Shown: in pieces, positions 1 through 7,873 of the stretch
Numbering within the stretch: the stretch's first letter is position 1
Layout of the letters: each line of letters opens with the position of its first letter
From: Phycisphaerales bacterium
GTDB taxonomy: Bacteria > Planctomycetota > Phycisphaerae > Phycisphaerales > SM1A02
NCBI GenBank assembly: GCA_007135295.1
Contig: SLJD01000400.1
Location: forward strand, 1-11,676
DNA length: 11,676 nt
Direction of reading: 5' to 3'
The notes under the pieces: generated by a model
The model's database searches: none
What the model saw: the letters and a program-made list of their open reading frames with translations, nothing else
Told to the model about the DNA's origin: nothing
Made by a program: the position numbers and the translations under genes

Positions 1-699
1 ATGCTGACGCCGGCGAACGGTCTTGTGCTCGTGCCGTTGGCGGGATGGGCCGTGATCATGTCGCTGATGGAACGGCGCATTTCACTGTATGGCCTGGCGC
101 TGTTGTGCTGCGTCCCGGTGATGGTTTTCGTCATGGCTGATGAAGGGGCGAACGATAATCACTTGCTTGATCTCATTGTGCTCTGTGGGATACTCAGCGG
201 GGAAGCGTGGAAGCGTGTGATCGATGGCTCGTCAGGGGGACGTCTGGAATGGATGCTCGCAGCGGTGCTCGCCTTTGCCGGGGCCTCCGTGTTAAGTCAC
301 GACATGTACCTGCGTGTGAGAGACACCGCGGGGTACCTGCGAGGCCACAATGACGAACCGGATCGGCGGCTTCGGCCGGTCGAGGGGGTCATCGAGCCGG
401 GCGAGCACGTGCTTTCCGACGATCCGTACGTGCCGGTCTCTCTTGGTCAGCGACCGGTCGTCATGGATGCCTGGATGCTGCTGCGCCTGGAGGAAGCTCA
501 TCCGGAGTGGCTGCAGGATCTTGCGGACCGCCTGGAAGGCCGTGAATTCGACGCGCTGGTCGTCATGCGATCGCTGGAGGACGACCCGCAGTGGTTCCAG
601 GAGGTCGTTTTCGGTCCGACGGTGTACGCGGCGATGCGGGAGCATTACGCGCTAACCGAGCAGGTTGATCGGTATTGGGTCTACCGGCCGGCGGAGTGA
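1..699 (+). CDS. Membrane glycosyltransferase-like protein, C-terminal part (5' end outside window)
   Basis: The reading frame is open from the first base, so the visible 232 residues are most likely the C-terminal part of a longer protein, and the ATG at base 1 need not be the start. About four hydrophobic helices lie in the first 100 residues (roughly 7-22, 28-46, 56-70 and 83-99). A soluble tail of about 130 residues follows. The helix motif with NHLLDL, and the tail with SDDPYVP, GQRPVVMDAW, FDALVV and a final RYWVYRP, resemble the C-termini of polytopic GT-C/ArnT-like (RgtA/B/C/D type) glycosyltransferases that use lipid-linked sugars. This is recognition by pattern only. The catalytic N-terminal loop is not in view, so donor and acceptor cannot be inferred. 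The next gene starts about 6 bp after the stop, which suggests co-transcription and a shared role in surface glycan synthesis. Confidence 0.6.
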   Translation: MLTPANGLVLVPLAGWAVIMSLMERRISLYGLALLCCVPVMVFVMADEGANDNHLLDLIVLCGILSGEAWKRVIDGSSGGRLEWMLAAVLAFAGASVLSHDMYLRVRDTAGYLRGHNDEPDRRLRPVEGVIEPGEHVLSDDPYVPVSLGQRPVVMDAWMLLRLEEAHPEWLQDLADRLEGREFDALVVMRSLEDDPQWFQEVVFGPTVYAAMREHYALTEQVDRYWVYRPAE

Positions 700-705
700 C
701 CGGCG

Positions 706-2364
706 TTGAAAAGTCTTCCTCTGATTGCTCATCCGCGCCGGTCTGGTTTGCCGATAAATGTCGACGTGAGCCACACTGAGAAAATACTGCCGATTGACCA
801 GGTTTCCGAGCGCGTCCGTGAAGCACAGCAGGGCGGCGAGACCGTCGTAATGTGTCACGGTTGTTTCGATATTGTTCATCCCGGCCACGTGCGACACCTG
901 TTGCAGGCGGCCAAGCATGGCGACCGGTTGGTGGTGACGATTACGGGGGATGCCGTGATTGACAAGGGAACGGGGCGGCCGCTCATCCCGCAGGAGCTTC
1001 GGGCGGAGAACCTGGCAGCACTCGATTGTGTGGATTGGGTGGCGGTGGGTGTCGACGCGACGGCGGTCAATCTGCTGTCGACGATTCGGCCGGACGTGTA
1101 TGTCAAAGGCCGCGAATACGAACGGTCCCGGGACCCGCGGTTTCTCGAAGAGCGTGCGGTCGTCGAGTCGTATGGAGGTCGGATTGTGTTTTCGTCCGGG
1201 GATGTCGTCTTCAGTTCAACAGCGTTGATTGCGGCCATTGAGGAAAGCACGCATCCGTTTCACGGGAACGTTCAGCACCTGCTCGCCGAACATGATCTTT
1301 CCGACGAAGCGCTGCAGCAACTGTTCTCCGGCTTTCATGGTCAGCGTGTGGTTGTTGTCGGGGAGACGATGAAGGACACGTATGTGATGTGCAATCGTCC
1401 GCATGTGGCGGGTGAAGGACCGATGATGACGTTGCGGCCGATTGAGCATCGGAGTTTCGACGGTGGCGCAGCCATCATCGCGCTGCATCTGGCGGCAATG
1501 GGGGCCCGGCCGATTCTGGTGACCGGCTTGCCGCAAACGACAGTAGGTGCGGCCATCCGCCAGCGACTCGAGGGGCATGGGATCGAGGTTCGTGCGATTG
1601 AACTTGAACAGCCTCTGGTCGAAAAGCAGCGGTACCTGGTCGGTCAGTCCAAGGTGATGAAAGTGGATTACGGCGAGCCGCTCACCCTTGACGCCTCGGC
1701 GCAGCAGCAGCTTCATGATCTCGTAGCAAGTGCCGGGCGGGATGCTGACTCGGCTATATTGACAGATTATGGAGAAGGGTTGTTGACTGCGGGGTTGCTC
1801 GGATCGATCTGTGACACGGTGCGGCCCCTCGTATCGTTCATGGCCGGGGATGTCAGTGGCCGACGGGCCAACCTATTGGCGCTTCGTCATCTTGACCTGG
1901 TCTGTCCGAGCGAAGTCGAGCTTCGCGACAGCATGCACGAGTACAGCGAAGGGCTCAGCACGGTCGTGGCTCGCATGCTTCGCCAGACTGATTGCGCCGG
2001 GGCAATGGTGACCATGGGGCCGGACGGACTGATCGCGTTTGAGGCTGCCCGGGTTGGTGAGGGTTCGGTGGACTGGTCGGCTCGACTGCGAGCAACACAC
2101 GTGCCATCATTTGTTCCGCATGCGGTTGACGAACTCGGGTGTGGTGACAGTCTTCTCGCTGCGGCCACGCTTGTTCGGGCGGCCGGCGGCTCAAATGGAT
2201 TGGCAGCGCTGATTGGAAGTGTTGCGGCCGCTGTGCAGGCCGAGCGTCTGGGCAACTCCATCATCGATACGGCAAGTATCAGGCGTCGGCTGAGCCGCAT
2301 TCGATCGGCTCACCTGCAATACGAGCCATGGATTGAATCTCCGACCACTGCTTCGGCGGGATGA
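706..2364 (+). CDS. Bifunctional sugar nucleotidyltransferase / PfkB kinase, HldE-like with reversed domain order
   Basis: Residues about 26-178 form an RfaE2-type nucleotidyltransferase: GCFDIVHPGH with the HPGH motif at 58-61, RPLIPQELRAENLAALDCVD (91-110), VKGREY (133-138) and a closing FSST near 169. Residues about 213-535 form a PfkB/ribokinase-fold kinase: VVGETMKDTY (217-226), GGAAIIALHLAAMGA (253-267), ILTDYGEGLL and the anion-hole/catalytic segment GCGD (478-481). In E. coli HldE the kinase comes first; here the order is swapped. In that family the kinase phosphorylates heptose-7-phosphate at C1 and the transferase attaches AMP, giving ADP-heptose for LPS. The true substrate here is inferred only. 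The second PfkB signature is atypical (DELGCGD rather than DTTGAGD-like). The start is uncertain: TTG at 706 lacks a clear ribosome site, and in-frame TTG 748 or GTG 766 would sit closer to the domain. The 6-bp gap to the upstream gene supports an operon. Confidence 0.85.
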   Translation: MKSLPLIAHPRRSGLPINVDVSHTEKILPIDQVSERVREAQQGGETVVMCHGCFDIVHPGHVRHLLQAAKHGDRLVVTITGDAVIDKGTGRPLIPQELRAENLAALDCVDWVAVGVDATAVNLLSTIRPDVYVKGREYERSRDPRFLEERAVVESYGGRIVFSSGDVVFSSTALIAAIEESTHPFHGNVQHLLAEHDLSDEALQQLFSGFHGQRVVVVGETMKDTYVMCNRPHVAGEGPMMTLRPIEHRSFDGGAAIIALHLAAMGARPILVTGLPQTTVGAAIRQRLEGHGIEVRAIELEQPLVEKQRYLVGQSKVMKVDYGEPLTLDASAQQQLHDLVASAGRDADSAILTDYGEGLLTAGLLGSICDTVRPLVSFMAGDVSGRRANLLALRHLDLVCPSEVELRDSMHEYSEGLSTVVARMLRQTDCAGAMVTMGPDGLIAFEAARVGEGSVDWSARLRATHVPSFVPHAVDELGCGDSLLAAATLVRAAGGSNGLAALIGSVAAAVQAERLGNSIIDTASIRRRLSRIRSAHLQYEPWIESPTTASAG

Positions 2365-2405
2365 TCGAGATCGGGCTGTTGGCCTTGATGAAGTGGCGCA
2401 TCAAC

Positions 2406-2420
2406 GCTTCGGGCGGAAGC
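2406..2420. other. Small hairpin between convergent genes
   Basis: GCTTC and GAAGC pair perfectly around a 5-nt loop in the 60-bp gap between the convergent kinase gene and glpD. A hairpin here could act as a weak bidirectional terminator, but no T-run follows on either strand. Assignment as a terminator is only a guess. Confidence 0.2.
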
Positions 2421-2424
2421 TGAT

Positions 2425-4053
2425 TCACAGCGCGGTGGCCAGTTGTTTCATCGACTCGTGCTGCTCACGTTGTCGGCGAGCTTCATTCCAACCATGCTCA
2501 CGCGCGAGAAGTTCCACAACACGGGGCAGGGCGGCATCAACAGCGACGCGATCAACAAACGCAAGCCGCATTCTCCGGGCGAGTACATCAAGAGCAGTCA
2601 CAGCGAGTTCATTACGGGCGGCATAAATGACTTCAGATTCCAGGTAGGGGTAATCTTCGATAAGGGGCTGATTCAGAGTGCCGTCTTCAGTTGCAAGGAC
2701 ATCACTTGCGCGATCGCCATAGGCATGGCTCAAGTGCTCAGCCGTTTCACTGGAAATGGGATAGGCCGCACGCAATTTATCGGCGAGATCCCGGTGGTAC
2801 TCCGCCGCGCCGATCAGCTTCAGCGTTTCTGTCCGGCTTTCGTCGCGGGCACGAAGTGACGCTTCACGGATGGCCTCGCTGACCGCGTCCCTGGCCATCC
2901 GGCGATAGGTCGTCCATTTGCCTCCCGTGATCGTGATGAGTCCGCTGCGTGATGTCTCAACGGCATGATCGCGGCTGATACGGGCGGTACCGCCGGATGA
3001 TTTCGGGTTAGTGACAAGTGGTCGAAGGCCGGACCACTTGGCCTTGATGTCACCAGGGGTGACCGGGAGATCAAAGTATCGTCGAACGTGGCGCAGCAGG
3101 TACTCGACATCGTCGTCGCTGACAGGAGGGTGGTCTTCAATCTTCGCCGGCTCGTCAGTCGTGCCGACAAGCGTGTGGCCGAGCCACGGCAGTAGAAAGA
3201 GAACTCGCCCGTCATCGGTTTTCGGGATGAGAAGGCCTGTGTCGGGTGGGGAGAATCGCGCATCGAGCACGATGTGGACGCCGGAACTGACTGTCAGCAT
3301 CGGGGCAGCGTCGGGAGCATCGATCTGCCGGATGGCATCACAGAACGGCCCGCATGCGTTGATGACAGCATGGGCGCGAATCGACCACTGTTCGCCGGTC
3401 GTCCGGTCTTGAACCTCCGCGCCGAAAATTCTGCCTCGCTCGGTCTTACACAGGTCGACGGCCTGCACGTAATTCGCCACTGCTGCGCCGTGATGTGCAG
3501 CGGTTAGTGCGATCGACACGTTCATTCGAGCGTCGTCGAACTGGCCGTCATGGTACTGGACAGCGCCACGCAATCGATTGGCCTTGAGCATTGGAAAGCG
3601 TCGTTGCGCCACCGAGGGGCGGATATACCGGCCGCGGCCAATGCGGTTGTGGCCGGCTAGCCAGTCGTAGAGCCTCAGACCCGCCAGTACGTACGGAACC
3701 TGGAGCCAGCGATCAATGGGGGTCACGATCGGCAGAACTCGGGTGAGATGCGGTGCGATATTCAGCAGAATTCGGCGTTCGTGTAACGCATCGCGGACCA
3801 GAGCATACTGCTGTCGATCCAGTCGCTTGACGGCCTGTTCGAGATACCGGACGCCGCCTTGAATCAGCTTCGTGCTCCGGCTCGAAGTTCCCGAGGTCAG
3901 ATCAAACCGATCGATCAGTGCGGCGGAAAGGCCGCGAGAAACAGCATCGAGGGCGCAGCCCGATCCGGTCGCGCCGCCGCCGATCACCAACACATCAAAC
4001 GTCTCGGAGCGAAGCCGGTTGATCTGATCGGAACGACGTAGTGGCGTGAGCAT
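2425..4053 (-). CDS. glpD: Aerobic FAD-dependent glycerol-3-phosphate dehydrogenase
   Basis: The enzyme oxidises sn-glycerol-3-phosphate to dihydroxyacetone phosphate, passing electrons to quinone at the inner face of the cytoplasmic membrane. The 542-residue protein has the family's N-terminal FAD-binding fold, VIGGGATGSG at 23-32, followed by the GlpD signature SSRSTKLIQGGVRYLE (57-72). Later landmarks are INACGPF (231-237), SGVHIVLD (257-264), PWLGHTLVGTTDEP (289-302), WSGLRPLV (340-347) and TGGKWTTYRRMA (377-388). An alpha-helical C-terminal domain of the DAO_C type follows. Length is in the normal range for bacterial GlpD (about 500-560). The ATG at 4053 is preceded by a GAGAAAG stretch at usable distance. 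The gene lies 52 bp downstream of glpK on the same strand, forming a classic glycerol operon without glpF or glpR in view. All motifs look intact. Confidence 0.96.
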   Translation of the reverse strand: MLTPLRRSDQINRLRSETFDVLVIGGGATGSGCALDAVSRGLSAALIDRFDLTSGTSSRSTKLIQGGVRYLEQAVKRLDRQQYALVRDALHERRILLNIAPHLTRVLPIVTPIDRWLQVPYVLAGLRLYDWLAGHNRIGRGRYIRPSVAQRRFPMLKANRLRGAVQYHDGQFDDARMNVSIALTAAHHGAAVANYVQAVDLCKTERGRIFGAEVQDRTTGEQWSIRAHAVINACGPFCDAIRQIDAPDAAPMLTVSSGVHIVLDARFSPPDTGLLIPKTDDGRVLFLLPWLGHTLVGTTDEPAKIEDHPPVSDDDVEYLLRHVRRYFDLPVTPGDIKAKWSGLRPLVTNPKSSGGTARISRDHAVETSRSGLITITGGKWTTYRRMARDAVSEAIREASLRARDESRTETLKLIGAAEYHRDLADKLRAAYPISSETAEHLSHAYGDRASDVLATEDGTLNQPLIEDYPYLESEVIYAARNELAVTALDVLARRMRLAFVDRVAVDAALPRVVELLAREHGWNEARRQREQHESMKQLATAL

Positions 4054-4105
4054 TGTCCATCAGCTTTCTCGAGTTGGATTGCCGAGGTGAACGATTGTGC
4101 GAGTG

Positions 4106-5596
4106 TCATTCGTCGGTAGTCCAGTGCCCCGCACGTTCGACCGCTCGTTGCCAGTTGCGATAGAGCGTGGCGCGCCGCGTCTCGTCCATCGATTGTTCGA
4201 AGATTCGGTCGACTTGCCATTGGCGGCTGACGTCTTCAATGGAAAGTGCTCCGGCGCCGACTGCGGCGAGATAGGCGGCGCCGAGAGCGGTGATCTCCGT
4301 GATGGCGGGACGGATCACGGTTGTACGGAGCATGTCCGCCTGGAACTGCAAAAGGGCGTCGTTGACCGTCGCACCGCCGTCAACGCGGAGTTCCTTGAGT
4401 TCGATTCCGGATGCTGACTGCATGGCTTCGATTCCGTCACGAGTCTGGTAGGCCATGGCCTCGATCGTGGCCCGGGCGAGATGGGCGGCCGTTGTTCCGC
4501 GGGTCAGCCCAATGATCACGCCTCGGGCATTGGGGTCCCAGTGCGGAGCACCAAGGCCGGTCAGGGCGGGGACAAAGTACACGCCACCGTTGTCCGCCAC
4601 CGAAGCGGCCAAGTCTTCGATCTCGGCGGATGTTCGGATCAGCTTCAGGCCATCGCGCAGCCACTGGACGGCCGCCCCGGTGATAAAGATCGACGCCTCA
4701 AGGGCGTAGTCAGGAGGTTGATCGGCAATCTGCCAGCCGATCGTCGTAAGAACGCCATCACCGGTGACGGATTTCTGTCCGGTGTTCATGACGACAAAGG
4801 ATCCGGTGCCATACGTGTTCTTGGCCATCCCGGACTCGAAACATGCCTGACCGAAAAGCGCAGCCTGCTGATCGCCGGCGACACCGCTTATTGAAATTGA
4901 CTCACCGAAGAGTCCCGGATCGGTGGAGGCCAGCGTCCCGGCTGAGGGGACGACTTCGGGCAGCATGGCCCGCGGAACCTCGAACAGGTGGAGGAGATCA
5001 TCGTCCCACTGCATGGTGTGAATATTGAACAGCAGCGTGCGGGAAGCGTTAGACACATCGGTGACATGTGACTGGCCGCCGGACAGGTTATACATGAGCC
5101 AAGTGTCGATCGTGCCGAAGCAGACGTCCCCCTGTTCGGCGCGGGAGCGAAGCCCGTCGACGTGATCAAGGAGCCAGCGAATCTTCGTTGCGGAAAAATA
5201 CGGGTCGAGGACAAGTCCGGTTCTGGAGCGGATCGTGGGTTCGTGACCGGATGATTTGAGCGTCGCGCAGAGATAGGCCGTTCTCCGGTCCTGCCAGACT
5301 ATGGCTCGGTGGACCGGCTTGCCGGTCATTCGATCCCAGATCACTGTCGTCTCGCGCTGATTTGTGATGCCGATGCCGATGATGTCTGAAGCCTGGAGGC
5401 CGGCGCGGTTGATCGCCTGCCGGGCGGTAGCGAGTTGGGATTGCCAAATCTCATCCGCATTGTGCTCAACGAACCCTGCCTTGGGATAGTGCTGGGTGAA
5501 CTCCTGCTGTGCACTGGCGAGGAGCCGGCCGTCGGAACCAAAGATGATGGACCGGCTTGACGTGGTGCCCTGATCGAGCGCGAGTAGGTATGGCAT
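4106..5596 (-). CDS. glpK: Glycerol kinase
   Basis: This cytoplasmic FGGY-family kinase phosphorylates glycerol with ATP to sn-glycerol-3-phosphate, the substrate of GlpD encoded just downstream. The 496-residue product matches the usual GlpK length (E. coli about 500). Visible motifs are the N-terminal phosphate loop LALDQGTTSSR (5-15), NQRETT (79-84), WQDRRT (101-106), the glycerol-binding DPYFSATK region (131-138), the catalytic aspartate in GVAGDQQAALFG (D242), TYGTGSF (261-267) and the FGGY signature around GGVYFVPALTGLGAPHWDP (337-355). The frame stays open upstream to 5803, but the ATG at 5596 is chosen because a perfect GGAGG lies 5 nt before it and because it begins at the conserved start of the kinase fold. 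The start lies back to back with the divergent transporter gene, leaving an 88-bp shared control region. Confidence 0.97.
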   Translation of the reverse strand: MPYLLALDQGTTSSRSIIFGSDGRLLASAQQEFTQHYPKAGFVEHNADEIWQSQLATARQAINRAGLQASDIIGIGITNQRETTVIWDRMTGKPVHRAIVWQDRRTAYLCATLKSSGHEPTIRSRTGLVLDPYFSATKIRWLLDHVDGLRSRAEQGDVCFGTIDTWLMYNLSGGQSHVTDVSNASRTLLFNIHTMQWDDDLLHLFEVPRAMLPEVVPSAGTLASTDPGLFGESISISGVAGDQQAALFGQACFESGMAKNTYGTGSFVVMNTGQKSVTGDGVLTTIGWQIADQPPDYALEASIFITGAAVQWLRDGLKLIRTSAEIEDLAASVADNGGVYFVPALTGLGAPHWDPNARGVIIGLTRGTTAAHLARATIEAMAYQTRDGIEAMQSASGIELKELRVDGGATVNDALLQFQADMLRTTVIRPAITEITALGAAYLAAVGAGALSIEDVSRQWQVDRIFEQSMDETRRATLYRNWQRAVERAGHWTTDE

Positions 5597-5601
5597 GACC
5601 A

Positions 5602-5606
5602 CCTCC
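5602..5606 (-). promoter_or_regulatory. Ribosome binding site of glpK
   Basis: On the minus strand this reads GGAGG, 5 nt upstream of the ATG at 5596. It fixes the glpK start and argues against the 69-residue upstream extension of the same frame. No convincing sigma-70 -35/-10 pair for glpK was found between here and 5700. Confidence 0.85.
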
Positions 5607-5671
5607 AAATTGGTAGCGTCCCTATTCAGCGGGCGGTTGGCAAGCCGACAGGCGCACGAACAGCAAAAAGT

Positions 5672-5677
5672 TACGAT
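5672..5677 (+). promoter_or_regulatory. Putative -10 element (TACGAT) of the transporter gene, possibly leaderless
   Basis: TACGAT fits TANNNT and lies exactly 7 nt before the ATG at 5685, the geometry expected when transcription starts at or near the start codon. There is no Shine-Dalgarno motif in front of this ATG. No good -35 is seen at 16-18 bp. The same hexamer with the same spacing precedes argE at 7861. An in-frame ATG (5676) overlaps the hexamer and is the alternative start. Confidence 0.4.
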
Positions 5678-5684
5678 GGCCGGC

Positions 5685-6950
5685 ATGGAGGACCAGCCAC
5701 TCGTATCACGTGACGCCACGGCGCTCTGGGCCGTCATGGCGCTGACTTTTCTGGGATCGCTTGGCACAGGCATATTCTGGAACGGTCTGGCGTTTATCGC
5801 CAAACACGGGTACGAGTTCAGCGAGGCCCGGAACCTTCTCCTGTTCGCGGTGAACGGGACGATTTATGCTGCGGGGGCATTCTTTGCCGGGCGCGTGATC
5901 GCGTGGATTCGACGCCGTCTGCCATGGGCATGCTCGACGCGGCAGATGCTCGGCGCGATCCTTGCGGTTCAGGGGGTGGCCTGCCTCGGCCCGATCACGT
6001 TCGAGGGGCAGTGGGTATTGTGGGTCGCTTCGGGTGGTGTCAGTGCGCTGGCGGCGACAACATGGGCCATCGTCGAGAGTTACATGACTGCCGGACGACA
6101 TGGACAAGCCATGCGACGGTCGATCGGCTGGTTCAATCTCGCTTGGACGGGAGCAGTGGCGGCGTCAATGTTCCTGATGGCTCCGCTGACCGAGTTCCAC
6201 GCTGAGTGGGTGATTGGCGGGATGGCGTTCGTGTACGCGGTGTGCCTGGTTTTTCTCGTGTGGTTCAGTCCGAACCCGCCTGTGCATGACGTCGAGGCAG
6301 CAGCGGCGTCCATCACACCGGAGTACCGGTGGCTGTTGCATTCGGCACGCATTCTGCTGCCGGTGAGTTATGTTCTCAATGCCGCGATGAGCCCGATCCT
6401 GCCGTACCGATTTGCGGAACTCGGCCTGTCAGTCGCGTGGGAGACGCCGGTGACTGGAACATGGATGGTCATCCGGGTTCTCACGCTTGCTGTCATGTGG
6501 CGTGCGAATTTCTGGCATGGGCGGTGGGGAACGCTTCTGTTCGGCGGGGCCACGATGACGCTCGGCTTCGCAGTGGTGGTGACTGGACCGAACATCGAGA
6601 CCATGCTCGCAGGATTCTCACTGTTCGGGGTTGGGCTGGGCGTGGTGTATTACACAGCGCTGTACTACGCAATGGCGGTCGGGCATGCGGAGATTGATGC
6701 CGGGGGGACGCATGAAGCGTTGATCGGCGTTGGATACACAGTAGGTCCCTGCGCGGGGCTGGTGGGCCTGGCGCTCGGCAGCGGAGCGTGGATCGTGGGG
6801 ACGGTCTGGACGGTTGTCGGCCTGGCGGCCTGGCCTGCGGTTCGCCCGTACATGAAGGCCCGCCGATTCCGGCAGTTTCCGCAAGACGATCTGTCTCGCC
6901 AGGCGGGCACATCAACTGGGCAGCCTGACCGTGATGCGCCAGTGCGATAA
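5685..6950 (+). CDS. MFS-type membrane transporter
   Basis: The roughly 421-residue product is hydrophobic throughout, with about 12 predicted membrane helices. An N-terminal half (about 13-195) is separated from a C-terminal half (about 222-388) by a short acidic cytoplasmic loop (HDVEAAAASITPEYRW). This is the classic major facilitator layout. Helix 10/11 carries VYYTALYYAM followed by a loop with GGTHEALIGVGYTVGP, a pattern seen in a poorly characterised group of bacterial MFS proteins. The substrate cannot be read from the sequence. The divergent position next to glpK could hint at glycerol or glycerol-phosphate related transport, but the protein does not resemble GlpT, so this is weak inference. 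The frame is open back to 5595, where it would overlap the glpK start. ATG 5685 (or 5676, nine bases earlier) is preferred because the first helix follows and a promoter-like TACGAT precedes it. The C-terminal 30 residues are hydrophilic. Confidence 0.85.
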   Translation: MEDQPLVSRDATALWAVMALTFLGSLGTGIFWNGLAFIAKHGYEFSEARNLLLFAVNGTIYAAGAFFAGRVIAWIRRRLPWACSTRQMLGAILAVQGVACLGPITFEGQWVLWVASGGVSALAATTWAIVESYMTAGRHGQAMRRSIGWFNLAWTGAVAASMFLMAPLTEFHAEWVIGGMAFVYAVCLVFLVWFSPNPPVHDVEAAAASITPEYRWLLHSARILLPVSYVLNAAMSPILPYRFAELGLSVAWETPVTGTWMVIRVLTLAVMWRANFWHGRWGTLLFGGATMTLGFAVVVTGPNIETMLAGFSLFGVGLGVVYYTALYYAMAVGHAEIDAGGTHEALIGVGYTVGPCAGLVGLALGSGAWIVGTVWTVVGLAAWPAVRPYMKARRFRQFPQDDLSRQAGTSTGQPDRDAPVR

Positions 6951-6964
6951 GAGGCGGAGAGTGA

Positions 6965-7777
6965 TCAGTCACGCGCCTTGTCAGCCGCTATGACCAGTTG
7001 TTTGACTCTGTTGACGTCTGGTTCGCTATCCCATCGTCCGCCCTGCTTGAACCACGATCCGACGATGATCGCGTCGGCGTATCGAAACAAGGTGGCGATG
7101 TTGTCCGGCGTCGCACCCGAGCCGGTGACGACCGGAAGTTCCGTCGCCTGCTGCGCTGCCTCAAGGTCTTCAACAGAAACCGCGGCGCTGGTGTGGGATC
7201 CGCTGACGATGACGGCGTCTGCCCCGAAGAACTCTGCTGCGCGAGCAGTCTCTGCGAGATCAATATCGGCCGTGATAGCGTGACTGGTGTGCTTCTTCTT
7301 GATGTCCGCAAGGACGCGAACATGCTCGGCCTCAATGGATCGCCGGTAGCGAAGCAATGGGCCGGCGTCCGCTTCGTCGAGGAGCCCTTCATCGGCGACT
7401 GAGCTGTAGACAAACCCCTCGGCCCGGATGAATTGCGCACCGACCGTATGGGCCACCGCCATCGCTTCGTGATTCGCTCCGGCCAGTATCTGAATGCCCA
7501 TCGGGAGTGGCACTTCCTGACGGACCGCTGATCCGACGGCGGTCATCGCTGCGGTGATTTCCGGCCCGACGGACCGCCGCAGGTAGGGAACGTCGTGCAT
7601 GTTCTCGAGAAGAACGGCATCAAACCCCGAGTTCGAGAGAACCCTGGCTTCCTCCACCGCCCGGCGGATGATTGATGAGATGTTAAGCCGTTGACGCGGA
7701 GTGCCTGGCAGCGCGTCGACATGCACCATGCCGATCAGCGCCTTGTCGCGCTTGAAGATTTCCCTTGCGAGGCTCAT
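6965..7777 (-). CDS. BtpA/SgcQ family TIM-barrel protein
   Basis: The 270-residue product carries the family landmarks in order: IGMVHVDALPGTP (15-27), LLENMHDVPY (57-66), IRAEGFVYSSVADEG (118-132), LADIKKKH (157-164) and TGSGATPDNI (218-227), followed by IIVGSWFKQGG. Together they describe a phosphate-binding beta/alpha barrel related to indole-3-glycerol-phosphate-synthase-like enzymes. In cyanobacteria BtpA is needed for stable photosystem I, and SgcQ is its E. coli relative in a sugar cluster. In non-photosynthetic bacteria the reaction is unknown. The start at 7777 (MSLAREIF) is chosen over an in-frame ATG at 7801 because GGGAG sits 6 nt before it. It is divergent from argE (96-bp gap) and convergent with the transporter (14-bp gap). 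A sigma-70-like promoter is visible upstream. Family assignment is firm; function is unknown. Confidence 0.9.
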   Translation of the reverse strand: MSLAREIFKRDKALIGMVHVDALPGTPRQRLNISSIIRRAVEEARVLSNSGFDAVLLENMHDVPYLRRSVGPEITAAMTAVGSAVRQEVPLPMGIQILAGANHEAMAVAHTVGAQFIRAEGFVYSSVADEGLLDEADAGPLLRYRRSIEAEHVRVLADIKKKHTSHAITADIDLAETARAAEFFGADAVIVSGSHTSAAVSVEDLEAAQQATELPVVTGSGATPDNIATLFRYADAIIVGSWFKQGGRWDSEPDVNRVKQLVIAADKARD

Positions 7778-7807
7778 AACGTTCTCCCGCAGCCGGATCA
7801 CCGCTTG

Positions 7808-7836
7808 AGCATATCGCAGGGACCGCTCATCGTCAC
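7808..7836 (-). promoter_or_regulatory. Candidate sigma-70 promoter of the btpA-family gene
   Basis: On the minus strand, GTGACG (7836-7831, four of six matches to TTGACA) and TATGCT (7813-7808, four of six to TATAAT) are separated by 17 bp. Transcription would begin near 7801, giving a leader of about 24 nt that contains the GGGAG ribosome site. This is a pattern match only. Confidence 0.4.
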
Positions 7837-7860
7837 CTGTTCGAGAATCGGGTGTAGCGT

Positions 7861-7866
7861 TACGAT
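7861..7866 (+). promoter_or_regulatory. Putative -10 element (TACGAT) of argE, possibly leaderless
   Basis: TACGAT lies exactly 7 nt before the ATG at 7874, identical in sequence and spacing to the element before the transporter gene at 5685. No Shine-Dalgarno motif is present before the ATG. An in-frame ATG at 7865 overlaps the hexamer and is the alternative start. The -35 region is weak. Confidence 0.4.
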
Positions 7867-7873
7867 GATCGCC

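Noticed and set aside
2361..2423. 20-codon ORF overlapping the kinase stop as ATGA
   Set aside because: The overlap looks suggestive of coupling, but the peptide is not recognisable, it fills a convergent gap, and nothing else supports it.
5597..5803. N-terminal extension of glycerol kinase by 69 residues
   Set aside because: The stretch overlaps the divergent transporter, has no family similarity, and a perfect GGAGG marks ATG 5596.
7691..7864. Upstream extension of the argE frame
   Set aside because: It would run across the 5' end of the btpA-family gene and does not resemble the ArgE N-terminus.
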